64,000 bases of DNA. Source: Rothia sp. (in: high G+C Gram-positive bacteria) (lineage in GTDB: Bacteria > Actinomycetota > Actinomycetes > Actinomycetales > Micrococcaceae). The notes under the pieces were generated by a model, which saw nothing but the letters and a program-made list of their open reading frames with translations, searched no databases and was not told where the DNA came from. This document shows, in pieces, positions 1 through 7,665 of this stretch (position 1 is its first letter; each line of letters starts with the position of its first letter). Position numbers and translations under genes: made by a program. The stretch lies in contig JAUMWB010000002.1 of NCBI GenBank assembly GCA_030529845.1, positions 454,530 to 518,529 on the forward strand, written 5' to 3'.

Positions 1-569
1 TCAGCCACCAGGTCGCGGTCGCCCGCATCTGCGATGGTCAGGCCAGCACCCACGATGAGTTTAAGATCTTCAAACACCAGGCGGGGCTGGGCGGGGTCTA
101 CGGTCAGCACCAGTGAATCCAGGGCACCCACAGCCAGAGGTTGCAGGGAGCGCAGGGTCATTTCGCGACTCTCCCCCAGATGCAGACTCTTGGCCGGTGC
201 GGCCAGACGGGCAGTAGCCAGCACGCGCAGGGCCTCCATGGGGGCGAGCGCTGGGCTGCCCACATAGTCCACGTCAATGCGCTCAACGGCAGGGTCAGCC
301 GCCAGGTCTGCCAGATTGGCAGCCAGGGCGTCGGCATCGAGCGGGGCGGTCACTTCCAGGCGGACGGACGCCACCTGCGGCGCGGGTGCGTCCAGCAGGT
401 TGGTGGCGGTGATGGTTGAACCATGGTGGGCGACGCGGAGTTCTGTGGCCAGATCCATGAGGGCAAAGGTGGCGGCAGGGCTAGCGGTGAGCACGGCATG
501 CAGGTCGGCAGGCGAGGCTGTTTCTCCGACTCGCATGCGGGCGGCAAGATCTGAAAAGTTGAGGGTCAT
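1..569 (-). CDS. Biotin-synthase-like protein lacking the radical SAM cysteines (3' end outside window)
   Basis: Reading leftward from an ATG at 569 gives at least 189 residues with no stop. A GAGGAG ribosome site lies upstream. The N-terminus resembles the helical start of BioB-type radical SAM proteins, and a later stretch (EALRVLATARLAAPAKSLHL, then SREMTLRSLQPLAVGALDSL) resembles the BioB C-terminal region. The CxxxCxxC iron-sulfur motif and most of the barrel between these parts are absent, so classical biotin synthase activity is not expected. It diverges from a TetR gene, a layout seen for BioQ-type biotin regulators. The family call is by eye. It could be a biotin-synthase auxiliary protein or a decayed paralog. 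Confidence 0.5.
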   Translation of the reverse strand, partial: MTLNFSDLAARMRVGETASPADLHAVLTASPAATFALMDLATELRVAHHGSTITATNLLDAPAPQVASVRLEVTAPLDADALAANLADLAADPAVERIDVDYVGSPALAPMEALRVLATARLAAPAKSLHLGESREMTLRSLQPLAVGALDSLVLTVDPAQPRLVFEDLKLIVGAGLTIADAGDRDLVA

Positions 570-650
570 GGGTTCAAATCTACTCCTCTTCATACCCACC
601 CCGCCTGCTCTCAGCTGTTGCCGGGAGCGAAAGTAGGTCACAATGAGGGG

Positions 651-1193
651 GTGGCTTTATCCCGTGAGAAGATTCTTGACACCGCTTTTGATGTGCTGCG
701 CCAGTTTGGCTTGGCCGACCTTTCTATGCGTCGGCTGGCTACCGAACTAGGTGTGGCTCCCGGCGCTCTCTACTATCATGTGAAGAATAAGCAGGAACTC
801 CTAGCCTCTCTCGCCTCCCGCATACTGGCCACTGTGGAGCACCCCCAGGCGGCGGCAAGCCCCGACAGCCTGCTCATCACCGGGGAAAATACCTACCGGC
901 AGCTTATTCCAGTTAAGGAATGTTCCGAAGTCATCCGCCTGGCCTTAGCTCTTCACCCCGCCACCCTCACCCCCGACCGACTCACCCTGCTGGACGCCCT
1001 GGAAGCTGACTTTGCCCTGGCCACCGGCACTCCGCAACCGGCCCTGGCTGCTGAAATCTTCATGCATACCTGCCTGACCCTCATTGAGCAGGAGCAGACC
1101 CGGGCCCTACTCGCAGGCAGCACCCCACCAACTGAACCACCGGCGTCCTACACCGCCGCGCTCACAGCTCTTATTAAGGGCTTTACCGCCTAA
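651..1193 (+). CDS. TetR-family regulator, possibly BioQ-like
   Basis: About 180 residues. The N-terminal TetR helix-turn-helix is clear (SMRRLATELGVAPGALYYHV, roughly residues 25-45) and the C-terminal ligand domain is variable. I prefer the GTG at 651, because the helix-turn-helix then begins at the usual distance and a G-rich site precedes it. A TTG at 618 would only add 11 unconserved residues. It diverges from the biotin-synthase-like gene and lies 38 bp before galactokinase, which it may be cotranscribed with. BioQ regulators of actinobacterial biotin genes have this HTH type and arrangement, so that role is plausible but rests on context. I saw no convincing operator palindrome in the 80-bp gap. 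Confidence 0.7.
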   Translation: MALSREKILDTAFDVLRQFGLADLSMRRLATELGVAPGALYYHVKNKQELLASLASRILATVEHPQAAASPDSLLITGENTYRQLIPVKECSEVIRLALALHPATLTPDRLTLLDALEADFALATGTPQPALAAEIFMHTCLTLIEQEQTRALLAGSTPPTEPPASYTAALTALIKGFTA

Positions 1194-1231
1194 GCCCCCG
1201 ACATCCAACCAACCGAAAAGAAGAAAATACC

Positions 1232-2605
1232 GTGACCCTCCGCGTTGAGCCCGCATGGGCCTCCCTGCCAGACCACCGCGCCGAAGTTGAGGCAGCCCGA
1301 GCTGCCTTTATCGAGAAATACGGCGTGGAGCCCGACGGGGTCTGGTCAGCCCCCGGCCGCCTCAATCTCCTCGGTGAATACATCGATTTTCTCGGCGGAT
1401 CCTGCATGCCCATGCCTCTGCCCTACCGCACCTATGTGGCGGGCAGGCTGCGCACTGACGGGGTACTGCGAGCAACCTCCCTGCAAATGCCGGGGGACGA
1501 CCGTACCGTCGTCATCCGCGAAATCACCCCGGGCACGTTCAAGGGCTGGTTCACCTATGTGGCAGGGGTAGCCTGGGCCATGAACCGAGAGGGCGGCAAG
1601 GATATCGCCCTGCCCCACAACTTTGGGGCGGACCTCCTCATTACCTCCCAGGTGCCGGTGGGTGGGGGGCTATCTTCTTCTGCTGCCCTGGAGTGCTCCA
1701 CGGCCCTTGCCCTGCTGGATCTTTCCTGCCCCCTACGCAAGGGGTGCGGCTGCACCGAGGCGCTACCTTCTGACCTCTCCCCCGCTAACGACGCCCTGCG
1801 TGCCCGCCTAGCCCAGGTCTGCATGCGCGCCGAAAACGAGGTGGCTGGGGCTCGGACCGGAGGTCTTGACCAGACCGCTGCGCTGCGCTCGTCGCCGGGC
1901 AAGGCTCTGGTGGTGGACTTCCGCGATTTTTCTATCAACCCGCTGACTGTTGATGTGGCGAGCGCCGACCTAGGCTGGCTGGTCATCAATACGAATACCC
2001 CGCACGAGCTGGCGGGGGGTGAGTTCGCGGCACGGCGTGAGGCCAACGAGGCGGTTACCGAGGCCATGGGCCTGGACTACCTGCGCAATGCCCTGCCCGA
2101 GGATCTTACCTGCGCTGGCATGAGCGGGCGTGAGGCCAAGCAGCGCCGCCTAGATTTGGTGGATCAGACCGTGAACCGCGCCTTAAGCGCCCTGGAGGAA
2201 AGCGGCCAGCCTCGCACCTTTCCGCGCGGCTGGGTGCGCCATACCCTGCACGATATGACTCTGGTGGAGCGGGCCGCCTATCTTCTGGGCCGTAAGGACG
2301 CCGGTGGGCAGGTTGGCTGGGATGAGCTGGGCAGGCTCTTTACCGAGAGCTTCGTGTCGATGCGCGATGAACTGCGTGTTTCCCGGCCCGAAATTGATCT
2401 GGCGGTTGATACCTGCCTGGCAGCTGGCGCTTTGGGAGCCCGTATTGTGGGTGGCGGTTTTGGTGGGGCTGTGATGGCCCTGCTCCCACAAGATCTCTTG
2501 GCGTCAGCAGCCGAAGAGGTGGCCCTGGCCTATGCCCAGCACGGTTATGCCGACCCCGAGTTCCTGCCGATGGTAGCGGGTTTTCCAGCAGATCGGGATA
2601 TCTAG
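1232..2605 (+). CDS. galK: Galactokinase (GHMP kinase) with a divergent signature
   Basis: A 457-residue GHMP-family sugar kinase, GTG start with a purine-rich site upstream. The galactokinase N-terminal region is present (APGRLNLLGEYIDFLGG). The glycine/serine ATP loop VPVGGGLSSSAALE and the GGLDQ aspartate motif, which supplies the catalytic base in galactokinases, are also present. The usual GEHTDY signature reads GEYIDF here, so a residue that contacts the sugar is changed. The protein is longer than typical enzymes (about 380-400 residues), with extra sequence around a cysteine-containing segment near residue 170. Its substrate may be galactose or a related sugar. No other Leloir genes are nearby. 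Confidence 0.8.
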   Translation: MTLRVEPAWASLPDHRAEVEAARAAFIEKYGVEPDGVWSAPGRLNLLGEYIDFLGGSCMPMPLPYRTYVAGRLRTDGVLRATSLQMPGDDRTVVIREITPGTFKGWFTYVAGVAWAMNREGGKDIALPHNFGADLLITSQVPVGGGLSSSAALECSTALALLDLSCPLRKGCGCTEALPSDLSPANDALRARLAQVCMRAENEVAGARTGGLDQTAALRSSPGKALVVDFRDFSINPLTVDVASADLGWLVINTNTPHELAGGEFAARREANEAVTEAMGLDYLRNALPEDLTCAGMSGREAKQRRLDLVDQTVNRALSALEESGQPRTFPRGWVRHTLHDMTLVERAAYLLGRKDAGGQVGWDELGRLFTESFVSMRDELRVSRPEIDLAVDTCLAAGALGARIVGGGFGGAVMALLPQDLLASAAEEVALAYAQHGYADPEFLPMVAGFPADRDI

Positions 2606-2767
2606 ACTTATCTTTCTCTTCTGGCTAGTTCAGGGCTAGTCGTCAGAATTTTCTCAGCTTACTGGGTTCCCTTTTCTAGGACTAGTGCGTAAACTTATCA
2701 ATAAGGGAAGCCTACGAACTATCCCTGCATTCCAGGCTCGCACAGGCGAGAGATGAAAGGAGCCACC

Positions 2768-2998
2768 ATGGCTGCAGAAGACAAGATTGAAAACGGCCTC
2801 GACAACCTGGCTGGCAAGGCCAAGGAAGCCGGCGGCAAGCTAACCGGCGACGACCGCCTCGAAGCTGAGGGCAAGGCCGACCAGGTTCAGGCCCAGGCTA
2901 AGGACAAGGTCGATGAAGCCAAGCAGACCATCTCAGACGGTGTCGATAAGGCCAAGGATGCCATCAGCGGCATCAAGGATTCCCTGAAGAAGGACTAG
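2768..2998 (+). CDS. CsbD-family stress protein
   Basis: A 76-residue, highly charged protein with the CsbD pattern (DKIENGLDNLAGKAKEAGGKLTGD), a small family linked to general stress in many bacteria but of unknown molecular role. An AAGGAG site at 2756-2761 sets the ATG at 2768 as start; an in-frame ATG 15 bp upstream has no ribosome site. The rest is a Lys/Ala/Asp-rich amphipathic helix. The next small helical gene follows on the same strand, so the two may be induced together. Function beyond family membership is not known. Confidence 0.85.
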   Translation: MAAEDKIENGLDNLAGKAKEAGGKLTGDDRLEAEGKADQVQAQAKDKVDEAKQTISDGVDKAKDAISGIKDSLKKD

Positions 2999-3074
2999 TT
3001 CCACCCTTTCAGGCGCTAAACTGCTAGTGGGCACCCATTCGGGGCCCCTCGCACCGCAAAGAAAGGTGAAACCC

Positions 3075-3239
3075 ATGGGTTTCGATCTCAATAACGCCAT
3101 CAACGACAGCATCGACAAGGCTCAGGACGCCATCAACGAGAAAGCTGGCAAGGAAGTTGTCAGCGAAGAAAACACTGAGAAGGCCAAGGAAGCCGCTGCC
3201 GGCGCCGCAACCAAGCTCACCGAAAAGTTCGGTAAGTAA
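3075..3239 (+). CDS. Small helical protein, MT0933/antitoxin-like composition
   Basis: A 54-residue protein starting at the ATG that follows an AGAAAGGTG site. It is rich in Ala, Lys and Glu with repeated amphipathic helical turns, similar in make-up to actinobacterial MT0933-type small proteins annotated as antitoxin-like. There is no toxin gene next to it, so an antitoxin role is not supported by context. It follows the CsbD gene by 76 bp and probably belongs to the same stress-type group. Confidence 0.6.
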   Translation: MGFDLNNAINDSIDKAQDAINEKAGKEVVSEENTEKAKEAAAGAATKLTEKFGK

Positions 3240-3263
3240 AACCGTCTTTTGAGGGTTTACTCC

Positions 3264-3303
3264 TATCGCCGGGTTCTCACGATAATCGTGGGGCCCGGCG
3301 ATA
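3264..3303. terminator. GC-rich hairpin after the small helical gene
   Basis: An inverted repeat with arms TATCGCCGGG and CCCGGCGATA plus an inner ACGAT/ATCGT pairing. It lies 24 bp after the stop of the 54-residue gene. There is no clear T-run, so it may be an intrinsic terminator of weak type or an mRNA 3' stabilising stem. Confidence 0.5.
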
Positions 3304-3418
3304 CTTGTATCTAGGCCAGGGCGTGAGTGCCCCGCCCAAGTAGCTACAGCGGGAATATCTACCCTTGTAGTGCGTTATATCGGGCACTAGGCCATATTTT
3401 TCACAAAAGGAGCATTGT

Positions 3419-3721
3419 ATGCCGAGCACATCTTCCACCCACGCTGCCGCCGAAACCTTTGTCGCCGAGGGCGGTGTCGCAATCTATTGGCGCCCGGGGT
3501 GCCCTTTCTGCCAGCGCCTGGACGCCGGCCTGGGCGAGGTGGGCGAGCGAGCCCTCTGGGTGAATATCTGGGAGGACGCGGACGCCGAGTCCTACGTTAA
3601 GAGCGTCAATGACGGTAATGCCGTGGTGCCGACCGTCCGCACCGCTGAGCGGTCTTTTGTTGCCTCAGCCGCGAGCGCCCCGCAGACTGTAGCTGAGCTG
3701 ATTGAGGCTTCAGGCAAGTAG
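3419..3721 (+). CDS. Glutaredoxin-like protein (mycoredoxin type)
   Basis: A 100-residue thioredoxin-fold protein. The redox motif is CPFC in IYWRPGCPFCQRL, and a cis-proline segment VVPTV follows near residue 70. This matches small actinobacterial glutaredoxin-like proteins that use mycothiol in place of glutathione, so reduction of mixed disulfides with mycothiol is the likely role. The start is the ATG at 3419, preceded by AAGGAG at 3406-3411. It stands between the small stress genes and a lipoprotein gene on the same strand. Confidence 0.8.
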   Translation: MPSTSSTHAAAETFVAEGGVAIYWRPGCPFCQRLDAGLGEVGERALWVNIWEDADAESYVKSVNDGNAVVPTVRTAERSFVASAASAPQTVAELIEASGK

Positions 3722-3774
3722 CGGTTTAAGCTTCGTTTAATCCTGGTTTCATGTGGACCTGAAAGAATGAGCGC

Positions 3775-4377
3775 ATGATGTTTTCTATGAAAAAGACTGT
3801 TTTTACTTCTTCGGCGGCAGTAGTGGCACTGGCACTTACGGCCTGTGGGTCAGCAGGGAGTGCCGAGACCAGCGCCCCTCAGACCTCTGCAGCAACCACC
3901 GCTGCAGCTACCTCAAGTAGCCAGGCAGCTATGTCCGCCAGCCCCTCCCCTACCCTTGAGGGCCCTGCCGAAACGGGGACCCTGCTTGCTGCGCTTGAGC
4001 AAGGTCTAGCTGCCCGCCCCGGTGGCATCGTGGTGCAGGCGGATGAGGAGGATGAGACCCAAGACAGCTTTGACCTTGCCATAGTGGTGGACGGGGTCAA
4101 GCATGAGTTCACCCTCTTTGCTGATGGTTCTATAGCTGATGAAGAGACCAGCGACGATGCTGATGATGTAGCGCGTGCGGGTGCAGCCCAGGTTCTAGCC
4201 GCGGACGCCGTCCGCACCGCTGCTGAGGGTCGCGGCGGGCAGGTTGCTACCGACCTTGATCTTGACGATCAAAACGGTGCCCTGGTGTGGGAGGTTGATT
4301 TTGAGGACGCCCGCGGCAACGACGTGGGGTCGGTCAAGGTTGATGCCCTCACGGGCGAAGTATTGCCTGCTGAATAG
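3775..4377 (+). CDS. PepSY-like lipoprotein
   Basis: 200 residues with a lipoprotein signal: basic start, hydrophobic core and lipobox LTAC, so the mature protein is anchored by a lipid on the outer membrane face. A Ser/Ala/Thr linker follows. Two repeats then show PepSY-like features: a first copy around residues 65-125 and a second ending VWEVDFEDARGNDVGSVKVD-ALTGEVL, the classic DALTGEV ending. Such domains are thought to bind or inhibit peptidases or sense the envelope; the exact role here is unknown. An ATG at 3787 is an alternative start closer to the signal peptide. Confidence 0.75.
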   Translation: MMFSMKKTVFTSSAAVVALALTACGSAGSAETSAPQTSAATTAAATSSSQAAMSASPSPTLEGPAETGTLLAALEQGLAARPGGIVVQADEEDETQDSFDLAIVVDGVKHEFTLFADGSIADEETSDDADDVARAGAAQVLAADAVRTAAEGRGGQVATDLDLDDQNGALVWEVDFEDARGNDVGSVKVDALTGEVLPAE

Positions 4378-4422
4378 TCACCTTTTTGAAATTACAGGTT
4401 TTCTACACCCTGCGGACGAAAG

Positions 4423-4576
4423 TTATCCACAGATGGGGATAAAACTGGGGAAATCTCTTACACCGGTGTAATTACAGGCTCCATTTAAAGCCTTTTAGCC
4501 CTGTACACAGGTTTTTAACATCTGTGGAATTACACCCCTGTAGTTATTAACAGCTGTGGATAAGACCTGTGAATAA
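4423..4576. other. DnaA-box cluster with TGTAATTACA element, outside oriC
   Basis: Two perfect DnaA boxes occur here: TTATCCACA at 4423-4431 and its complement at 4555-4563. One-mismatch boxes lie at 4434-4442 and 4568-4576 and a weaker one near 4523. Between them is TGTAATTACAGG at 4467-4478 inside a perfect TTACACCGGTGTAA palindrome. The same TGTAATTACA word occurs twice in the dnaA-dnaN gap. The site lies in the converging gap between the lipoprotein and rhomboid genes, about 18 kb from dnaA. It could titrate or reload DnaA, as datA or DARS sites do in Escherichia coli; that role is inference. Confidence 0.6.
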
Positions 4577-4621
4577 AAAGAAGTGCGGGACCGTCATACC
4601 GGCGACCCCGCACTTCTTTTA
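4576..4621. terminator. Bidirectional terminator between lipoprotein and rhomboid genes
   Basis: A strong stem with arms AAAGAAGTGCGGG and CCCGCACTTCTTT and A/T runs on both sides, placed between converging genes, so it can stop transcription from both directions. Confidence 0.85.
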
Positions 4622-4632
4622 TAATCTCTCAC

Positions 4633-5397
4633 CTACCGAACGCGACGGGGAATCCGATCAAGAACTGTAGCTACCAGCGCACCTGTGACCAGGCCACCTA
4701 GGTGGGCTTCCCAGGAGATTCCCGGCATGAGGAAGCCGAAAGCAAAGTTGATGGCCACCAGAATTACGATGCTGCTGGTGCTCTGCTGGCGCGCCCGAGA
4801 TAGTGCAAAGAAGGCCCCGAAGAGACCAAAGACGCCGCCGGAAGCCCCCAGGGTGCTTACGTCCATGCCACCCAGAACAGATGCCAGCAGGTGCACTGCC
4901 ACGGATCCACCAATAATTGAGAGCAGGTAGGTGGCAAGGAACTTCCACCTACCCATGAGCGGCTCTAGGGCCTGCCCAAAGAGGTAGAGGGTGAACATGT
5001 TAAGGAGCAGGTGGGTGACGTTATTGGGCGAGTGTAAGAACCCAGAGGTCAGCAGACGGTACCACTGGCCCGTGTATTCCACGTAGAGGGGGTTATAGAT
5101 ACCGAAAGTGGTGACGCTAGCGAAGAAGAACTGTAAAATCCACACCGCACTATTTATACCGATAAGAGCATATGTAATAGTGGGAGTGGTTTTAGCGTAG
5201 CGAATCTGCGGCGCCGAGCGTTGTGCTTCTGCCAGGCAGTCCACGCACATCATGCCCACCTCAAGCGGCACCTGGCACTGCCTGCAGGCTAGCCGCCCGC
5301 AGCGTCCGCACCGCACATAGGTCACCTGATCAGGGTGGCGGGGGCATACCGGAGTCTCATCACTGGAATAGCCGTACCTACCGACCTGCTCGCTCAC
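4633..5397 (-). CDS. Rhomboid-family intramembrane serine protease with zinc-binding N-terminus
   Basis: 254 residues. The first 60 residues hold a B-box-like cysteine/histidine module (CPRHPD, CGRCGRLACRQC, CVDC) likely to bind zinc in the cytoplasm. About six membrane helices follow. The rhomboid catalytic serine is in GASGGVFG and the histidine in WEAHLGG; the HLLLNM motif of helix 2 is also present. It should cleave membrane proteins within the bilayer; substrates are unknown. This zinc-plus-rhomboid form is common in Actinobacteria, where it usually lies beside the cyclophilin gene, as it does here. Confidence 0.9.
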   Translation of the reverse strand: MSEQVGRYGYSSDETPVCPRHPDQVTYVRCGRCGRLACRQCQVPLEVGMMCVDCLAEAQRSAPQIRYAKTTPTITYALIGINSAVWILQFFFASVTTFGIYNPLYVEYTGQWYRLLTSGFLHSPNNVTHLLLNMFTLYLFGQALEPLMGRWKFLATYLLSIIGGSVAVHLLASVLGGMDVSTLGASGGVFGLFGAFFALSRARQQSTSSIVILVAINFAFGFLMPGISWEAHLGGLVTGALVATVLDRIPRRVR

Positions 5398-5458
5398 GGG
5401 CTCGTCCTTTCACCTGCGGCGTCAGCCGCTCACGAAAATTTTTTTCTAGGGGTAGAGC

Positions 5459-5487
5459 AAAGGCCCACCCAGGGCGGGCGGGCCTTT
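5459..5487 (-). terminator. Terminator after the cyclophilin gene
   Basis: A hairpin with arms AAAGGCCC and GGGCCTTT and further G-C pairing inside, just downstream of the leftward cyclophilin gene and before the rhomboid gene start. Confidence 0.75.
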
Positions 5488-5507
5488 ACCTCAGTAGCTT
5501 CTAAAGC

Positions 5508-6032
5508 TTAGAGCTGCTCAATGTCGATGGATGAGATAACGACGTCCTCGACGGGGCGGTCCATAGCGCCGGTTGCTACACCTTCAATGGCGTCAACAAC
5601 CTTCTTGGAGTCCTCATCTACAACCTCACCGAAGATGGTGTGGCGGCCGTTGAGCCAGGGGGTCTCAACGGTGGTGATGAAGAACTGGGAGCCGTTGGTG
5701 CCGGGGCCTGCGTTGGCCATAGCCAGCAGGTAGGGCTTGTTGAAGCTCAGTTCGGGGTGGATTTCGTCCTTGAACTGGTAGCCGGGGCCGCCGATGCCCT
5801 GACCGAGGGGGTCACCGCCCTGGATCATGAAGTCGCGGATGATGCGGTGGAAGATGACGTCCTTGTAGAGGGGGCCTTCCTGCACTTCACCGGTGCGGGG
5901 GTGGCGCCATTCCTGGGTGCCATCGGACAGGCCGATGAAGTTCTTGACGGTCAGCGGTGCGTGGTTACCGAAGAGGTTAACGACGATGTCACCGTGGTTG
6001 GTGTGAATAGTTGCTTTTGCAGTTGCAGTCAT
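5508..6032 (-). CDS. ppiA: Cyclophilin-type peptidyl-prolyl cis-trans isomerase
   Basis: 174 residues, typical of cytoplasmic actinobacterial cyclophilins. Catalytic-site motifs are present: FHRIIRDFMIQGGDP carries the active-site arginine, MANAGPGTNGSQFFI the peptide groove, and LNGRHTIFGEV the tail. It speeds proline isomerisation during protein folding. There is no signal peptide. It is upstream of the rhomboid gene on the same strand but separated by a terminator, so it is probably transcribed alone. Confidence 0.93.
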   Translation of the reverse strand: MTATAKATIHTNHGDIVVNLFGNHAPLTVKNFIGLSDGTQEWRHPRTGEVQEGPLYKDVIFHRIIRDFMIQGGDPLGQGIGGPGYQFKDEIHPELSFNKPYLLAMANAGPGTNGSQFFITTVETPWLNGRHTIFGEVVDEDSKKVVDAIEGVATGAMDRPVEDVVISSIDIEQL

Positions 6033-6121
6033 GCCCCTATTCTTGCACGGGCAGGTGGGCAGCCGCTAGATATGACCTGAGCTTTTGCGGTGAGTGAAAG
6101 GGGCGGACGCCGTCGGGCGAC

Positions 6122-7312
6122 CTATACCTGCCCCGCCTGTCTCAGCACGAAGTCCTGCATTCCCGGCACTGTGAAGGCCAGCTGGCCTACACCAGGAGAG
6201 TACACTAGGCCTTTTTCGATGAGGGATTTACGCACCACGCTGGTTCCGTTAGCTGTCTTGCCCAACACGTCTGCGATTTCTCCGGTGCGGGCGGCCTGAC
6301 CTTTCATCACGCGGGCCATCGCAACCAGGTAGTCCTGTTCTGCATCGGTAGTCCGTTGCCAGCGGGTGAGGTAAAAACCGCTATCTAGTTCGCTTCGCCC
6401 TACGGCAAGGCCAGCAAGCACATCGTCGTCGGTGATGGTCTGTTGGGCGGCAGAGTTCCAGATAGCCTGCCCGTACTGCTGAATGAAGTAGGGGTAGCCC
6501 TGCGAGGCTACGGTTGCTTTTTCGAGGGCGCTTTCTACGATGTGACCACCGGGCCTGCGGATAGGTTCGATGAAAGCCCGCCGGGTCGCATCCGGGGTAA
6601 GAGCACCTATTTCGCGGTAGCTGAAGAGGCGTTCAGCGTAGGTTTTGATTTCCCCTAGACGGGTGGGCACTGAGGGTAGACCAGCCCCGATGATGTAAAA
6701 AGGTAGTTCCCGTTGTCCCGCCTCATGCTGGGTTGTCAGGAGCATATCGAGCAGTTCGCTGTCGAGGTCTTGGATTTCGTCAATGAAAAAACCGATAGCT
6801 TTAGGCTGGGGAAGTTCTTTGAGGGCTTCCGCCAGGTTCAAGATTGCTTCGGGGAAGTCTATATCGAGGACGCCGGTGGTGAAGGCAGGTTCGTCAGTCT
6901 TAGGTTTGAGCACTAGGCGGGCTTGGGCAAAGCCCAGCGTCAGTGATAGTTCGGCAATAGAGGCGATTGCTCGCTGTATTGCACTTCCAGTATGCCCTTG
7001 GGTGGCTACCCTGGTCTGCTGGGCAAGATCTCGTGCGAGTTTGATACGAAGCTGTTTTTGGGCAGAGGAAGTAAGGCTCCCTTCGAGTCTGAGGGTGAGC
7101 CAGCCGGAGCGTTCTGCATGGGTTTCTAGTCTGCGAAGCAGGACGGTTTTACCGACTCCGCGTAAACCGTAGAGCATAAGCCCTCTATCGGTCAGGCGCA
7201 TTTTACTGCGGGCTACGAGCCTGTCGAAGTCGATGATTTCTTGGTCGCGACCTGTGAGTTCAGGCGGTGTGAGCCCTGCTCCGGGGGTGAAGGGATTGAG
7301 GTCTTGATTCAT
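6122..7312 (-). CDS. P-loop ATPase of the Orc/STAND-like (AAA_16) type with C-terminal winged helix
   Basis: 396 residues. A Walker A motif GLRGVGKT lies near residue 50 and a Walker B motif GFFIDEIQDLD near residue 175. An arginine-containing segment and a helical lid region follow, and the last 80 residues (TGEIADVLGKTANGTSVVRK) look like a winged-helix DNA-binding domain. Such stand-alone ATPases occur in mobile and defence contexts and also as uncharacterised housekeeping ATPases; no partner gene is visible. The start ATG at 7312 has a weak ribosome site. A perfect palindrome with phased TTCTAA words lies only 11 bp upstream, suggesting autoregulation by this or another DNA-binding protein. 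Confidence 0.75.
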   Translation of the reverse strand: MNQDLNPFTPGAGLTPPELTGRDQEIIDFDRLVARSKMRLTDRGLMLYGLRGVGKTVLLRRLETHAERSGWLTLRLEGSLTSSAQKQLRIKLARDLAQQTRVATQGHTGSAIQRAIASIAELSLTLGFAQARLVLKPKTDEPAFTTGVLDIDFPEAILNLAEALKELPQPKAIGFFIDEIQDLDSELLDMLLTTQHEAGQRELPFYIIGAGLPSVPTRLGEIKTYAERLFSYREIGALTPDATRRAFIEPIRRPGGHIVESALEKATVASQGYPYFIQQYGQAIWNSAAQQTITDDDVLAGLAVGRSELDSGFYLTRWQRTTDAEQDYLVAMARVMKGQAARTGEIADVLGKTANGTSVVRKSLIEKGLVYSPGVGQLAFTVPGMQDFVLRQAGQV

Positions 7313-7323
7313 CGTTCGCTGCT

Positions 7324-7383
7324 TTCTAAATCTTTCTAAGGCGTTCTAAAAAATATTTTAGAACGCCTTAGAAAGATTTAGAA
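7324..7383. promoter_or_regulatory. Perfect palindrome, 28-bp arms, six phased TTCTAA words
   Basis: The arms 7324-7351 and 7356-7383 are exact reverse complements around a 4-base loop. TTCTAA occurs at 7324, 7334 and 7344, and its complement TTAGAA at 7358, 7368 and 7378, so copies within each arm repeat every 10 bp, one helical turn. This is the pattern of a cooperative protein-binding site and could also fold as an RNA stem in the leader of the ATPase gene that starts at 7312. Confidence 0.75.
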
Positions 7384-7433
7384 CCGCATGTCCCGCGAAT
7401 GTGACTCTCCGTCCCGAGTGTCCGTTCAAACAC

Positions 7434-7470
7434 CACCCGCTCGGGAATTTACGTCGCATTCGAGCGGGTG
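7434..7470. repeat. Hairpin in the ATPase/K-rich-protein divergent gap
   Basis: Ten-bp arms CACCCGCTCG and CGAGCGGGTG with a 17-base loop. It lies in the 353-bp non-coding stretch between the divergent genes at 7312 and 7666, which otherwise holds only the large palindrome and presumably both promoters. Role unknown. Confidence 0.4.
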
Positions 7471-7665
7471 CTCACCAGCGTCCGCCCACCCTTCAGGAGC
7501 CCTTAACTTTAGCGGGCAGAGAAACACGAGGGTTTTTACGCCGCCGCAAAACACTTTTACGGTTTTAGAAAGTAAGCTGATACTAAATGTAAGTTGCTGG
7601 CCACCGCGCTCTACTCGAACTCACGAGTTAGGTGAGGGGCAGCCCCACACATGGAGGAAACACCC

